From the NCBI GenBank assembly GCA_964645775.1, contig CAZYBU010000001.1:186001-250000 (forward strand): a stretch of DNA of 64,000 nt, written 5' to 3'. Positions 1 to 7,185 of the stretch are shown in pieces. The notes beneath the pieces are model-generated. The model had not been told where the DNA came from. It worked only from the letters and a program-made list of their open reading frames with translations, and did no database searches. Every line of letters starts with the position of its first letter. Position 1 is the first letter of the stretch. A program made the position numbers and the translations under genes. This stretch comes from CAZYBU01 sp964645775 (GTDB lineage Bacteria; Spirochaetota; UBA4802; UBA5550).

Positions 1-870
1 GATGGGATGGGCCGACCGATAATTCCGGTTTAATGTAACAGTTCGGGTCCGGGAAAAATCCTGTTCAAAGTTCAGTATATTCCTGATGTCCGCTCCTCTC
101 CACGAATAGATGGACTGGTCATCATCACCCACCACGCAGAGGTTCTGGCTGACCGAGGAGAGGTATCGAACCATGAGGTACTGGGCATAGTTCGTGTCCT
201 GGTATTCATCGACCATGAAGTATCGCCATCGCCTCTGGAGGCTTTCCAGGACCTCAGGCGCCTCACGGAAAAGCCGTACGGTTTCAATAATAAGATCATT
301 GAAGTCCAGGGCCCTGTTTTCCCGCAGTACCTGGTGATAGCGATCAAAGAGTTCATGAAAACTAATGTAAGGTACCTCAGGCATAAGACTGCTGATGTCC
401 GAATCCTCAACGAATTCGGCCCTGTCCTTGATGGAGGAGATGCGTGATATCAGGGTGGAGGGACGAAGCCGTTTAGGGTCCATTTTTAATTCATCCCTGA
501 TGATCTTCTTCACCACTGATTCCTGGTCCTGCCGGTCATAGATGGTGAAGGAACGGGGAATATCTATTCTGTCACCATGATTCCTGAGAATATAAACAGA
601 GGCGGAATGGAAAGTCCTGATAAAGACATCCTTTCCAACGGGTCCGGCAAGCTGCACAATACGGTTTCTCATCTCCTCCGCCGCCTTGTTGGTAAAGGTA
701 ACGGCAAAGATGCTTAAGGGAGCCACGCCTGTCTGGTGAATGAGGTAGGCTATCCGGTGAGTTATGACACGTGTTTTTCCGGAGCCAGCCCCGGCAAATA
801 TCAGAAGGGGGCCCTCCGTGGTCGTTACAGCTTCCTGTTGCTCTTTGTTCAAATCTTCAGTAATATGCAT
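1..870 (-). CDS. pcrA: UvrD/PcrA-type ATP-dependent DNA helicase (3'-truncated by window edge)
   Basis: Superfamily 1A 3'-5' DNA helicase used in repair and replication-fork maintenance. The frame opens at ATG 870 and runs for 290 codons to base 1 without a stop. Visible motifs, in order: Q motif (LNKEQQEAV), Walker A AGAGSGKT at about residues 26-33, TFTNKAA (motif Ia), Walker B DEYQDTN near residue 220, motif III DDQSIYSWRG near 250, and LNRNYRS at the cut end. Only domains 1A/1B are present; the C-terminal half lies outside. A GAAGGGA ribosome-binding site precedes the ATG. It is transcribed away from the rimP operon across a 226-bp divergent region. PcrA and UvrD cannot be separated from this part alone. 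Confidence 0.95.
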   Translation of the reverse strand, partial: MHITEDLNKEQQEAVTTTEGPLLIFAGAGSGKTRVITHRIAYLIHQTGVAPLSIFAVTFTNKAAEEMRNRIVQLAGPVGKDVFIRTFHSASVYILRNHGDRIDIPRSFTIYDRQDQESVVKKIIRDELKMDPKRLRPSTLISRISSIKDRAEFVEDSDISSLMPEVPYISFHELFDRYHQVLRENRALDFNDLIIETVRLFREAPEVLESLQRRWRYFMVDEYQDTNYAQYLMVRYLSSVSQNLCVVGDDDQSIYSWRGADIRNILNFEQDFSRTRTVTLNRNYRSAHPI

Positions 871-999
871 AATTATGTCCCTTCAGTCAGGGAACAACAG
901 GAGTTTTTAGCTGGCAAGAGAAAAGTCATGTTTTTCTTTACAAACAATTATGTGCAACCTGATGACTATATATGAATGACAGAGTTCAACAAAAAGGGC

Positions 1000-1028
1000 T
1001 TGCAATAAAAGAGACCCCCATGATAACT
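1000..1028 (+). promoter_or_regulatory. Candidate promoter of the rimP-nusA-infB operon
   Basis: TTGCAA (1000-1005), a 17-bp spacer and ATAACT (1023-1028). The -35 is fair and the -10 weak. It is the best sigma70-like pair upstream of rimP and places transcription start just before the hairpin at 1054. Inference only. Confidence 0.35.
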
Positions 1029-1053
1029 GACGTGTATCGTAGCTGGATCAGAG

Positions 1054-1080
1054 AGAGAGTGCACGCCACTCTCTTTTTTT
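1054..1080 (+). terminator. Hairpin plus T7 in the rimP leader (possible attenuator)
   Basis: GAGAGTG (1055-1061) pairs perfectly with CACTCTC (1067-1073) around the five-base loop CACGC, and seven Ts follow (1074-1080). This is the form of a rho-independent terminator. It lies only 16 bp before rimP, downstream of the candidate promoter and of no other plus-strand gene, so it is better read as a leader attenuator for the nusA operon than as a gene end. NusA acts on termination and autoregulates in E. coli, which makes feedback plausible (inference). Confidence 0.6.
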
Positions 1081-1096
1081 AGTCCATGAGGAGCTT

Positions 1097-1537
1097 ATGC
1101 CCGCAACGGAGATTGATCGCCTTATTGACCAGGCGGCAGAGAACTGCGGATATATGATATATGAGAAGGGAGTTCTGTTGAAAGGTAATAACTCCCAGGT
1201 GAGGGTGAAGATTGACAGCCTCAAGGGTATAACCCACAAAGATTGTGAGGTTTTCAGCAGGGAGCTTACGGCCCTTCTTGATGAATCGGAGCTGCTTCCC
1301 AATTATTCCCTGGAGGTCTCTTCGCCCGGTGTTCGGCGTAAGCTTCGTAACCGTGAAGAATTTGAACGGTTCAAAGGCTCACAGGTAAAGGTTGTTTGGA
1401 AAGACAATGGAGGATCGGGTGTCATTGTCGGTAAACTGGAAGGTGTAAGTGAAAAAACAATTGATGTGAGGGACGAAAAGCGAGTCCATCATATAACCAT
1501 CGACTCGATAACGAGTGCGAATATTGAAATCATATAG
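1097..1537 (+). CDS. rimP: Ribosome maturation factor RimP
   Basis: Assists maturation of the 30S ribosomal subunit in the cytoplasm. 146 residues, normal for the family. The N-terminal alpha/beta domain (about 1-80) contains the typical VRVKIDS and DCEVFSREL segments and ends in YSLEVSSPGVRR, a RimP hallmark; the C-terminal SH3-like domain covers about 85-146. GAGGAG lies 5 nt before the ATG. It is the first gene of the rimP-nusA-infB-rbfA-truB cluster, a conserved bacterial order, with nusA starting 23 bp downstream. Confidence 0.95.
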   Translation: MPATEIDRLIDQAAENCGYMIYEKGVLLKGNNSQVRVKIDSLKGITHKDCEVFSRELTALLDESELLPNYSLEVSSPGVRRKLRNREEFERFKGSQVKVVWKDNGGSGVIVGKLEGVSEKTIDVRDEKRVHHITIDSITSANIEII

Positions 1538-1560
1538 GGGTACACGCAAGAAGGTGTGTC

Positions 1561-2946
1561 ATGAGTAATAACTTCTTTGAAGCGCTTCATCAGATCGCGA
1601 CAGACAAGGGAATCCCCCGGGATACCATTGAAGAAATCGTCGAGTCCGCCATGCTTTCAGCTTATAAGAAACAGTACGGGGGCACGGAAGACGTGACCGT
1701 GGAATTTGACAGGGATACGAACACCCTTATCATGAGGTCCAGGAAAATGGTAGTTAAGAATACCCGGAATCCGGCCCTGGAGATATCCATTGAGGACGCG
1801 CGAAGAATAAAAAAAGACGCTGATCCGGGTGATGAAATCTACGTCGAGGAGAACCCTCTGAAGACCTTTGGCCGAATCGCAGCCCAGACAGCCAAGCAGG
1901 TCATTATCCAGAAGATCAAGGAAGCTGAAAAGAACATCATATACGATGAATTCAAGGAGAGGGAAGGGGAGCTAATAAACGGGTTTTTACAGAGAAAATC
2001 CCGTGACGCTCTCTATGTGGATCTTGGACGCACGGAAGGGTTTCTTCCCGCCAGGGAGCAGTCCCCTCTTGAACATTACAAGATCGGAGACCGGATCAAG
2101 TCCCTTATCCTGAAGGTTCAGAAGAACAACAAGGGACCTTCAATTATTCTTTCCCGGACTCATCCCCGCTTCGTGGAGAAACTCTTTGAAATGGAAATCC
2201 CGGAAATTTATGATGGGATCGTGGAAATCAGGAATATCGTACGGGAGCCGGGGATGCGGACAAAGGTGGCCGTCTACAGCGAAAGGGATGATGTAGATTC
2301 CGTGGGTGCCTGTGTGGGTATGAGAGGAATACGAATTCAGTCCATCGTGCGTGAACTGGAAGGGGAAAAGATCGATGTTATCGAGTACTCTCCCGATATC
2401 CGCATCATGGCTACCAACGCTCTTACTCCATCTCGGGTTAAGGAAATCGTTGAAAAAAACGAGGGTGGAGTCATTGCCGTGGTGGAGAACGAGCAATATA
2501 AGCTCGCGGTGGGTCGCGCCGGGCATAACGCACGTCTCGCTTCACGCCTCTGCGGATTTGACATAGACGTGAAGACAGAAGAGCAGTACCGGGAGTTCCT
2601 GAGTTCCAGTGATTCCAGGGCTATAGTTGAACAGCTCTTCTCTTCATCATCGGACGAGGAAGAAACGCTCCTTGAAGAGCTTCCCGGTCTGGACCAGAGG
2701 GTCATTACCCTTCTCGAGAACGGCGGCATTTTCTCCGTTGAGGACCTGGTTGAAAAATCCTTTGAAGAGCTTACAGAGGTTGATGGTATCGGAGAAAAAA
2801 CCGCTCAAAAGATACTTGATATTATCGCTGACAGTGTTGACTTTGAGGAAGAAGAGGAAGAGGATGAGGATATCGAGAACATGGAAGAAGATGCAGATGA
2901 GATCACATCCGACACTGAAAGTGAAGATAATGAAGAAGAAAGATAG
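1561..2946 (+). CDS. nusA: Transcription termination/antitermination factor NusA
   Basis: RNA polymerase-associated factor controlling pausing, termination and antitermination. 461 residues: N-terminal RNAP-binding domain (about 1-130), S1 domain (about 135-200, with DALYVDLGRTEGFLP), two KH domains (about 225-350, with GACVGMRGIRIQSIVREL and AVGRAGHNARLASRL), then one helix-hairpin-helix repeat (about 370-425, ELTEVDGIGEKTAQKIL). The last 30 residues are almost all acidic. Length lies between the E. coli form with two C-terminal repeats and the Bacillus form with none. AGAAGG precedes the ATG. The hairpin terminator in the operon leader is a plausible target of its own activity. Confidence 0.97.
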   Translation: MSNNFFEALHQIATDKGIPRDTIEEIVESAMLSAYKKQYGGTEDVTVEFDRDTNTLIMRSRKMVVKNTRNPALEISIEDARRIKKDADPGDEIYVEENPLKTFGRIAAQTAKQVIIQKIKEAEKNIIYDEFKEREGELINGFLQRKSRDALYVDLGRTEGFLPAREQSPLEHYKIGDRIKSLILKVQKNNKGPSIILSRTHPRFVEKLFEMEIPEIYDGIVEIRNIVREPGMRTKVAVYSERDDVDSVGACVGMRGIRIQSIVRELEGEKIDVIEYSPDIRIMATNALTPSRVKEIVEKNEGGVIAVVENEQYKLAVGRAGHNARLASRLCGFDIDVKTEEQYREFLSSSDSRAIVEQLFSSSSDEEETLLEELPGLDQRVITLLENGGIFSVEDLVEKSFEELTEVDGIGEKTAQKILDIIADSVDFEEEEEEDEDIENMEEDADEITSDTESEDNEEER

Positions 2947-2994
2947 AGACCCGGTCTTCTATTTTAAGTATACTACGGACATAACGGATATCGC

Positions 2995-5394
2995 ATGAAG
3001 GCTATTGATATCGCAACAAAGAACCACATTACCATGAATGACATGATGGAGGTTTGTAAAGAGCTTGATATTCCCTGCGAGGGTGAAGAGCAGGAGATGA
3101 ATGACAAGAACGTCTTTCTCATTGAGAAAAAGATCGAGATGATTAAGAAGAAAAAAGCCCGTGCCGCGGAAAATGACCGCAAAGGTAAAAAGATCAAGCT
3201 CAAGCGCAAGGTTCATGTCTCAAAGGGTGTAAAAAATAAGCAGGAGCCGGAAACCGACTCTTCCAGAAAAGAAGAAAAGGAAGATAAGAAAACCGGGACC
3301 GAGAAGAAGTCTCCTCAAAAACGTGAGGAGACGAAACCGGTGCGTCCATCCCAGGGCACACAATCTTCAGGTGGGAGACAGGCAGCGACCGGCAAAAAAC
3401 CTTCAGGCGGCAGACAGGCCACGGACAAAGGAAAACCGGCATCAGATCGGACAAAGGTAACTTCAAAGCCGGAAAAACCGGTGGCCGAGGACGTGGGTTC
3501 CGGAAAGGACCTTGGCAAGAAGAGAAAAACCCAGAAGGATAAAGAGAAAGAAAAGGATAACCGCCGATTCAAAAAGGATCCGTCAGAGAAGCAACTGACA
3601 AAGCGTCGCAAACCGACGGAGCGGAAACGTGATATTATTACGCCGGATGAAATAAATATCACGGAAAACATATCTGTTGGAGATCTTGCCAAGAAACTTA
3701 ATGTAAAGGCTAATGAGGTTATCGCCCGTCTCATGAGGATGGGCGTCATGGCCACTATAAACCAGATAATTGACGCTGACACGGCCGAGATCCTCGCATC
3801 GGAATTTGGTACCGATGTTAAAGTGGTTTCCCTCTATGATGAGACGCTCATCAAAAGTGAAGAAGAGGACATTGCCGAGGATCACGAGTCTCGTCCACCT
3901 GTTGTTACGGTTATGGGGCATGTTGACCATGGAAAGACGAAGCTTCTGGACGCCATCCGGGAAACCAACATCACGGACAGCGAACATGGCGGAATAACCC
4001 AGCATATAGGCGCCTATAAGGTCAAGGTGGACGAGAAAGAGATCGCATTCCTGGATACTCCTGGTCACGCCGCCTTTACGACCATGCGTGCCCGGGGCGC
4101 GAAGGTTACGGATATTGTTATTCTCGTTGTGGCTGCCAATGACGGGGTGATGCCCCAGACCAAGGAAGCAATTAATCACGCCAGGGACGCTGGTGTTCCC
4201 ATAATTGTTGCGGTCAACAAGATTGATCTGCAGGACGCCAATCTCCAGAAGGTTCGGCAGGAGCTTTCCAATTATGATCTTATCCCGGAGGAATGGGGAG
4301 GCTCCACCCTTTTTGCTGAAATTAGCGCCAAACAACGCATTAATATAGAAGGTCTCCTGGAACTTGTTCTGATCCAGTCAGAGATGCTGGAGCTGAAGGC
4401 CAATCCCCGGTTGAGGGGAAGGGGGACGGTTATCGAGGCCCGTCTCGATCCTGGACGGGGGGCTGTCAGTACCGTGCTCGTGCAGCAGGGTACTCTGAAA
4501 AATGGAGATCCTTTCGTGGTAGGTATCTATTCCGGAAAGGTCCGTGCCATGTTCGATGATCAGGGGAACCCACTGGAAGTGGCTGGACCATCCACGCCGG
4601 TCGAAATTCTCGGTATTTCCGGTGTGCCGGCGGCTGGAGACCCCTTCGAGGTGGTTGCTTCGGACAGGATGGCAAAGCAGGTATCTCAGAAACGGCTCGA
4701 ATATAAACGGATTGAATCGGCCAAAAAGGTACGGAAGGTTACTCTGGAGTCCCTCAACGATATGATTCGTGAGGGAGAAGTCCAGGAGATACGCATTATC
4801 GTAAAGGCTGACGTGGACGGTTCCGCCCAGGCCCTGACCGAGGCTCTGGAAAAGCTGTCAACCGAAGACGTTCGGGTTAAGGTCATCCATGCCGGAACCG
4901 GCGGTGTTAACGAGTCGGATGTTATGCTGGCATCGGCATCCAACGCTATTATAATAGGTTACCATGTCCGGCCGACCGGCAGGGTATCTGACCTGGCGGA
5001 ACGGGAGAAAGTTGCCATCAAGTTTTACAATGTTATCTTTGAGGCCACGGATTCTGTTAAGGCGGCCATGGAAGGGATGCTCTCTCCCGAGATTAAAGAA
5101 GAGATTACCGGAACCGGTGAGATTCGGCAAATATTCAAGATATCCAAGCTTGGCACCATAGCGGGAGCCATACTTCTGACAGGGAAGATACAGAGGGATA
5201 ACAAAATGAGGTTAATCCGTGACGGAGTTGTCGTCAAGGACGGTAAGCTGGCCTCTCTGAAACGATACAAGGACGATGTCAGTCAGGTGGAAACGGGACA
5301 GGAATTCGGTTTCAGCATGGAAAACTTTAACGATGTCAAGGAAGGGGATACCTTTGAGGCTTACCGCCTCTTTGAGGTCGCCAAGACACTCTGA
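2995..5394 (+). CDS. infB: Translation initiation factor IF-2
   Basis: GTPase that brings initiator fMet-tRNA to the 30S subunit. 799 residues: a small N-terminal IF2N-like fold (1-60), a long lysine/glutamate-rich low-complexity linker (about 65-205), a second N domain (about 210-275, ISVGDLAKKLNVKANEVI), then the G domain with GHVDHGKT near 307-314, DTPGH and NKID, followed by the beta-barrel and C-terminal fMet-tRNA-binding domains. ATG 2995 is the first start after the in-frame TAA at 2965; its ribosome-binding site is weak. It lies 48 bp after nusA and 15 bp before rbfA in the same operon. Confidence 0.97.
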   Translation: MKAIDIATKNHITMNDMMEVCKELDIPCEGEEQEMNDKNVFLIEKKIEMIKKKKARAAENDRKGKKIKLKRKVHVSKGVKNKQEPETDSSRKEEKEDKKTGTEKKSPQKREETKPVRPSQGTQSSGGRQAATGKKPSGGRQATDKGKPASDRTKVTSKPEKPVAEDVGSGKDLGKKRKTQKDKEKEKDNRRFKKDPSEKQLTKRRKPTERKRDIITPDEINITENISVGDLAKKLNVKANEVIARLMRMGVMATINQIIDADTAEILASEFGTDVKVVSLYDETLIKSEEEDIAEDHESRPPVVTVMGHVDHGKTKLLDAIRETNITDSEHGGITQHIGAYKVKVDEKEIAFLDTPGHAAFTTMRARGAKVTDIVILVVAANDGVMPQTKEAINHARDAGVPIIVAVNKIDLQDANLQKVRQELSNYDLIPEEWGGSTLFAEISAKQRINIEGLLELVLIQSEMLELKANPRLRGRGTVIEARLDPGRGAVSTVLVQQGTLKNGDPFVVGIYSGKVRAMFDDQGNPLEVAGPSTPVEILGISGVPAAGDPFEVVASDRMAKQVSQKRLEYKRIESAKKVRKVTLESLNDMIREGEVQEIRIIVKADVDGSAQALTEALEKLSTEDVRVKVIHAGTGGVNESDVMLASASNAIIIGYHVRPTGRVSDLAEREKVAIKFYNVIFEATDSVKAAMEGMLSPEIKEEITGTGEIRQIFKISKLGTIAGAILLTGKIQRDNKMRLIRDGVVVKDGKLASLKRYKDDVSQVETGQEFGFSMENFNDVKEGDTFEAYRLFEVAKTL

Positions 5395-5409
5395 TTTTCC
5401 GGAAAGGCC

Positions 5410-5793
5410 ATGTCGTACAAGAAGGACAAACTGCAGGCGCAGATGAAGCGCCTTATTTCTGAACTGATTATGAAGGATTTAAAAGATCCCCGTATAGGTT
5501 TTGTTACCATTACCGGGGTTGAGGTGAATTCTGATTATACCCGGGCCAGAGTTGGTGTGTCGATCATGGGTACGCCGCATGAAATCAGAAAAAGTTTCGA
5601 GGGTCTTACGTCTTCCGCGGGTTTTATCCAGCATCGTTTAAATAAAAGCCTTTCCATGAGATTTGTTCCCCGCATAGATTTTTTTCCTGATTCGTCCGTG
5701 GAAGATGGTGTTCGAATGGTAGACACCATAGATTCTCTGGACGTGAAAGATGTATCGGTATCGGAAGAAGACCCTGACCAGGAAAGGCCGTGA
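5410..5793 (+). CDS. rbfA: 30S ribosome-binding factor RbfA
   Basis: Cold-shock ribosome maturation factor that acts on 16S rRNA helix 1 of the immature 30S subunit. 127 residues with the KH-like core: MKRLISELIMKDLKDPRIG near the start, VTITGVEVNSDYTRARVGVS, then a helix with FIQHRLNKSLSMRFVPRIDF. GGAAAGG lies 5 nt before the ATG. Its TGA overlaps the GTG start of truB, implying translational coupling. Complete and typical. Confidence 0.95.
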   Translation: MSYKKDKLQAQMKRLISELIMKDLKDPRIGFVTITGVEVNSDYTRARVGVSIMGTPHEIRKSFEGLTSSAGFIQHRLNKSLSMRFVPRIDFFPDSSVEDGVRMVDTIDSLDVKDVSVSEEDPDQERP

Positions 5794-6701
5794 GTTCGGT
5801 AGATCCCGCGAACGCCCTCTTGCTCCTTGATAAGCCGACCGGTTGTACTTCCCGGGAACTTGTCAATGATGTGCAGAGAAAACTGAATGTACGAAGGGCG
5901 GGTCATGGAGGTACGCTGGACCGTTTTGCCAGCGGCTTGATGCTCATCTTTACCGGACGGTTTACGCGTCTAAGCCGGTATTATCTGGAAAGTGACAAGG
6001 AATATATAGCCCGCCTTCGTCTTGGCCAGGAGACAGATACCTGTGATCCGGAGGGTGAGGTTGTTTTCCAGCGGGACGGAGTTCTTCCGGGAAGGGAAGA
6101 TATTATTAAGGCGTTAAACGATTTCAGAGGAACCATAGAGCAGGTGCCTCCACTTTATTCAGCGCTCAAGGTTAAGGGGAGACGCGCCTCAGACCGGGTC
6201 AGGGGAGGAGAAGACCTTCATCTTGAACCGAGGGAGGTCACTATTCATGATCTCGATCTGATGGAATATGACTCCTCTTCAGGGGAATGTGTACTTGGCG
6301 TGAAATGCAGCAAGGGGACCTATATACGGTCGCTGGCCCGGGATATGGGAAGAAGGCTTGAATGTGGTGCTTTCCTTACAGGCCTGAGAAGAGTCGCTTC
6401 AGGATATTTTCACGTGGATTCCGCATGTTCTCCGGATGACCTTCCGATCAAGATGGGAAGAGGGGAATGCCTGATATCCCCGGGCCGGGCTCTTGATCAC
6501 CTGGGAGCGGTTGTGGTTAATGAAAATGGTGAGAAAAGAGTCCGTAACGGTTCTTTTTTTTCCCGGGAGGAGGTCCTTGAGTTTCTTCCCAGGGAAGAGA
6601 AACCGTTCCGGGTACTTGATGAAAAGAAAAATCTTATTGCAATAGCAGAGGTAGATGGCGAAAAATGGCATATTCGGTACCATGGGGTGTTTAATAGTTG
6701 A
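5790..6701 (+). CDS. truB: tRNA pseudouridine(55) synthase TruB
   Basis: Makes pseudouridine 55 in the T-arm of tRNAs. 303 residues; GTG start at 5790 overlaps the rbfA stop and follows GGAAAGG. Catalytic aspartate is D44 in GHGGTLDRFASGLM. The usual motif is GHTGTLDPLASG, so this copy departs at two positions that are normally conserved while keeping TLD and ASG. Other family motifs are present: QVPPLYSALKVKGRRA and KCSKGTYIRSLARDMG. A C-terminal PUA-like region follows. Last gene of the tight rimP cluster; a 141-bp gap separates it from rpsO. Confidence 0.95.
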   Translation: MSSVDPANALLLLDKPTGCTSRELVNDVQRKLNVRRAGHGGTLDRFASGLMLIFTGRFTRLSRYYLESDKEYIARLRLGQETDTCDPEGEVVFQRDGVLPGREDIIKALNDFRGTIEQVPPLYSALKVKGRRASDRVRGGEDLHLEPREVTIHDLDLMEYDSSSGECVLGVKCSKGTYIRSLARDMGRRLECGAFLTGLRRVASGYFHVDSACSPDDLPIKMGRGECLISPGRALDHLGAVVVNENGEKRVRNGSFFSREEVLEFLPREEKPFRVLDEKKNLIAIAEVDGEKWHIRYHGVFNS

Positions 6702-6842
6702 TTTTTCAAGAGCTCCAATTTGTTTGTGTACTATTCGCCACAGGTGTTCAGACAACTGATACCGGCAGTTCAGATATCTATGTAAAGATACATCGATTCA
6801 AATAATTATTCAATTCCCGCAGAGGAGGAAGTAGAGTACGGC

Positions 6843-7100
6843 ATGAAGGCGAAAAATGAAATAATCAATGAATACAGGAAACATGAATCCGATACAGGAT
6901 CGCCTGAGGTTCAGATAGCTCTTCTTACAGAGAGAATAAATCATCTGACAGAGCATTCCAAAGTCCATAAAAAAGATAACCATTCCCGCCGTGGATTGCT
7001 TAAGCTGGTTGGCCAGAGGAGACGTATGCTCAACTATCTGAAAAAGACGAACCTTCAGGGATATCGGGAACTTATACAGAAGCTGGGTCTCCGTCGCTAG
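6843..7100 (+). CDS. rpsO: 30S ribosomal protein S15
   Basis: Primary rRNA-binding protein of the 30S platform. 85 residues, slightly short of the usual 88-89, with the family signature HESDTGSPEVQIALLTERI and LTEHSKVHKKDNHSRRGLL. A strong AGAGGAGGAAG ribosome-binding site lies at 6820-6830. rpsO followed by pnp is a widely conserved pair. The 141-bp leader may hold an S15 autoregulatory structure, but none was recognised by eye. Confidence 0.96.
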   Translation: MKAKNEIINEYRKHESDTGSPEVQIALLTERINHLTEHSKVHKKDNHSRRGLLKLVGQRRRMLNYLKKTNLQGYRELIQKLGLRR

Positions 7101-7146
7101 GAAGGACCGCTTTACCTGTTTTTAACCAATTTTTAAGGAGACCGAT

Positions 7147-7176
7147 ATGTGGTGTTTCCTCTGTGTCGGTCAATGA
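7147..7176 (+). CDS. Nine-codon upstream reading frame in the pnp leader
   Basis: ATG TGG TGT TTC CTC TGT (continuing to a TGA at 7174) encodes MWCFLCVGQ. It has a better ribosome-binding site (AAGGAG, 7136-7141) than pnp itself, and its stop overlaps the GAGGTG that serves the pnp ATG at 7186. ACCGAT (7141-7146) can also pair with GTCGGT (7165-7170) with one G-T pair, so the frame lies within a small hairpin. It could couple ribosomes into pnp or act as a leader peptide. Chance occurrence is possible. Confidence 0.35.
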   Translation: MWCFLCVGQ

Positions 7177-7185
7177 GGTGTACAT

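Noticed and set aside
3583..4335. 250-codon open frame on the minus strand opposite infB
   Set aside because: Antisense shadow of a clearly coding, conserved gene; no family features and no ribosome-binding site.
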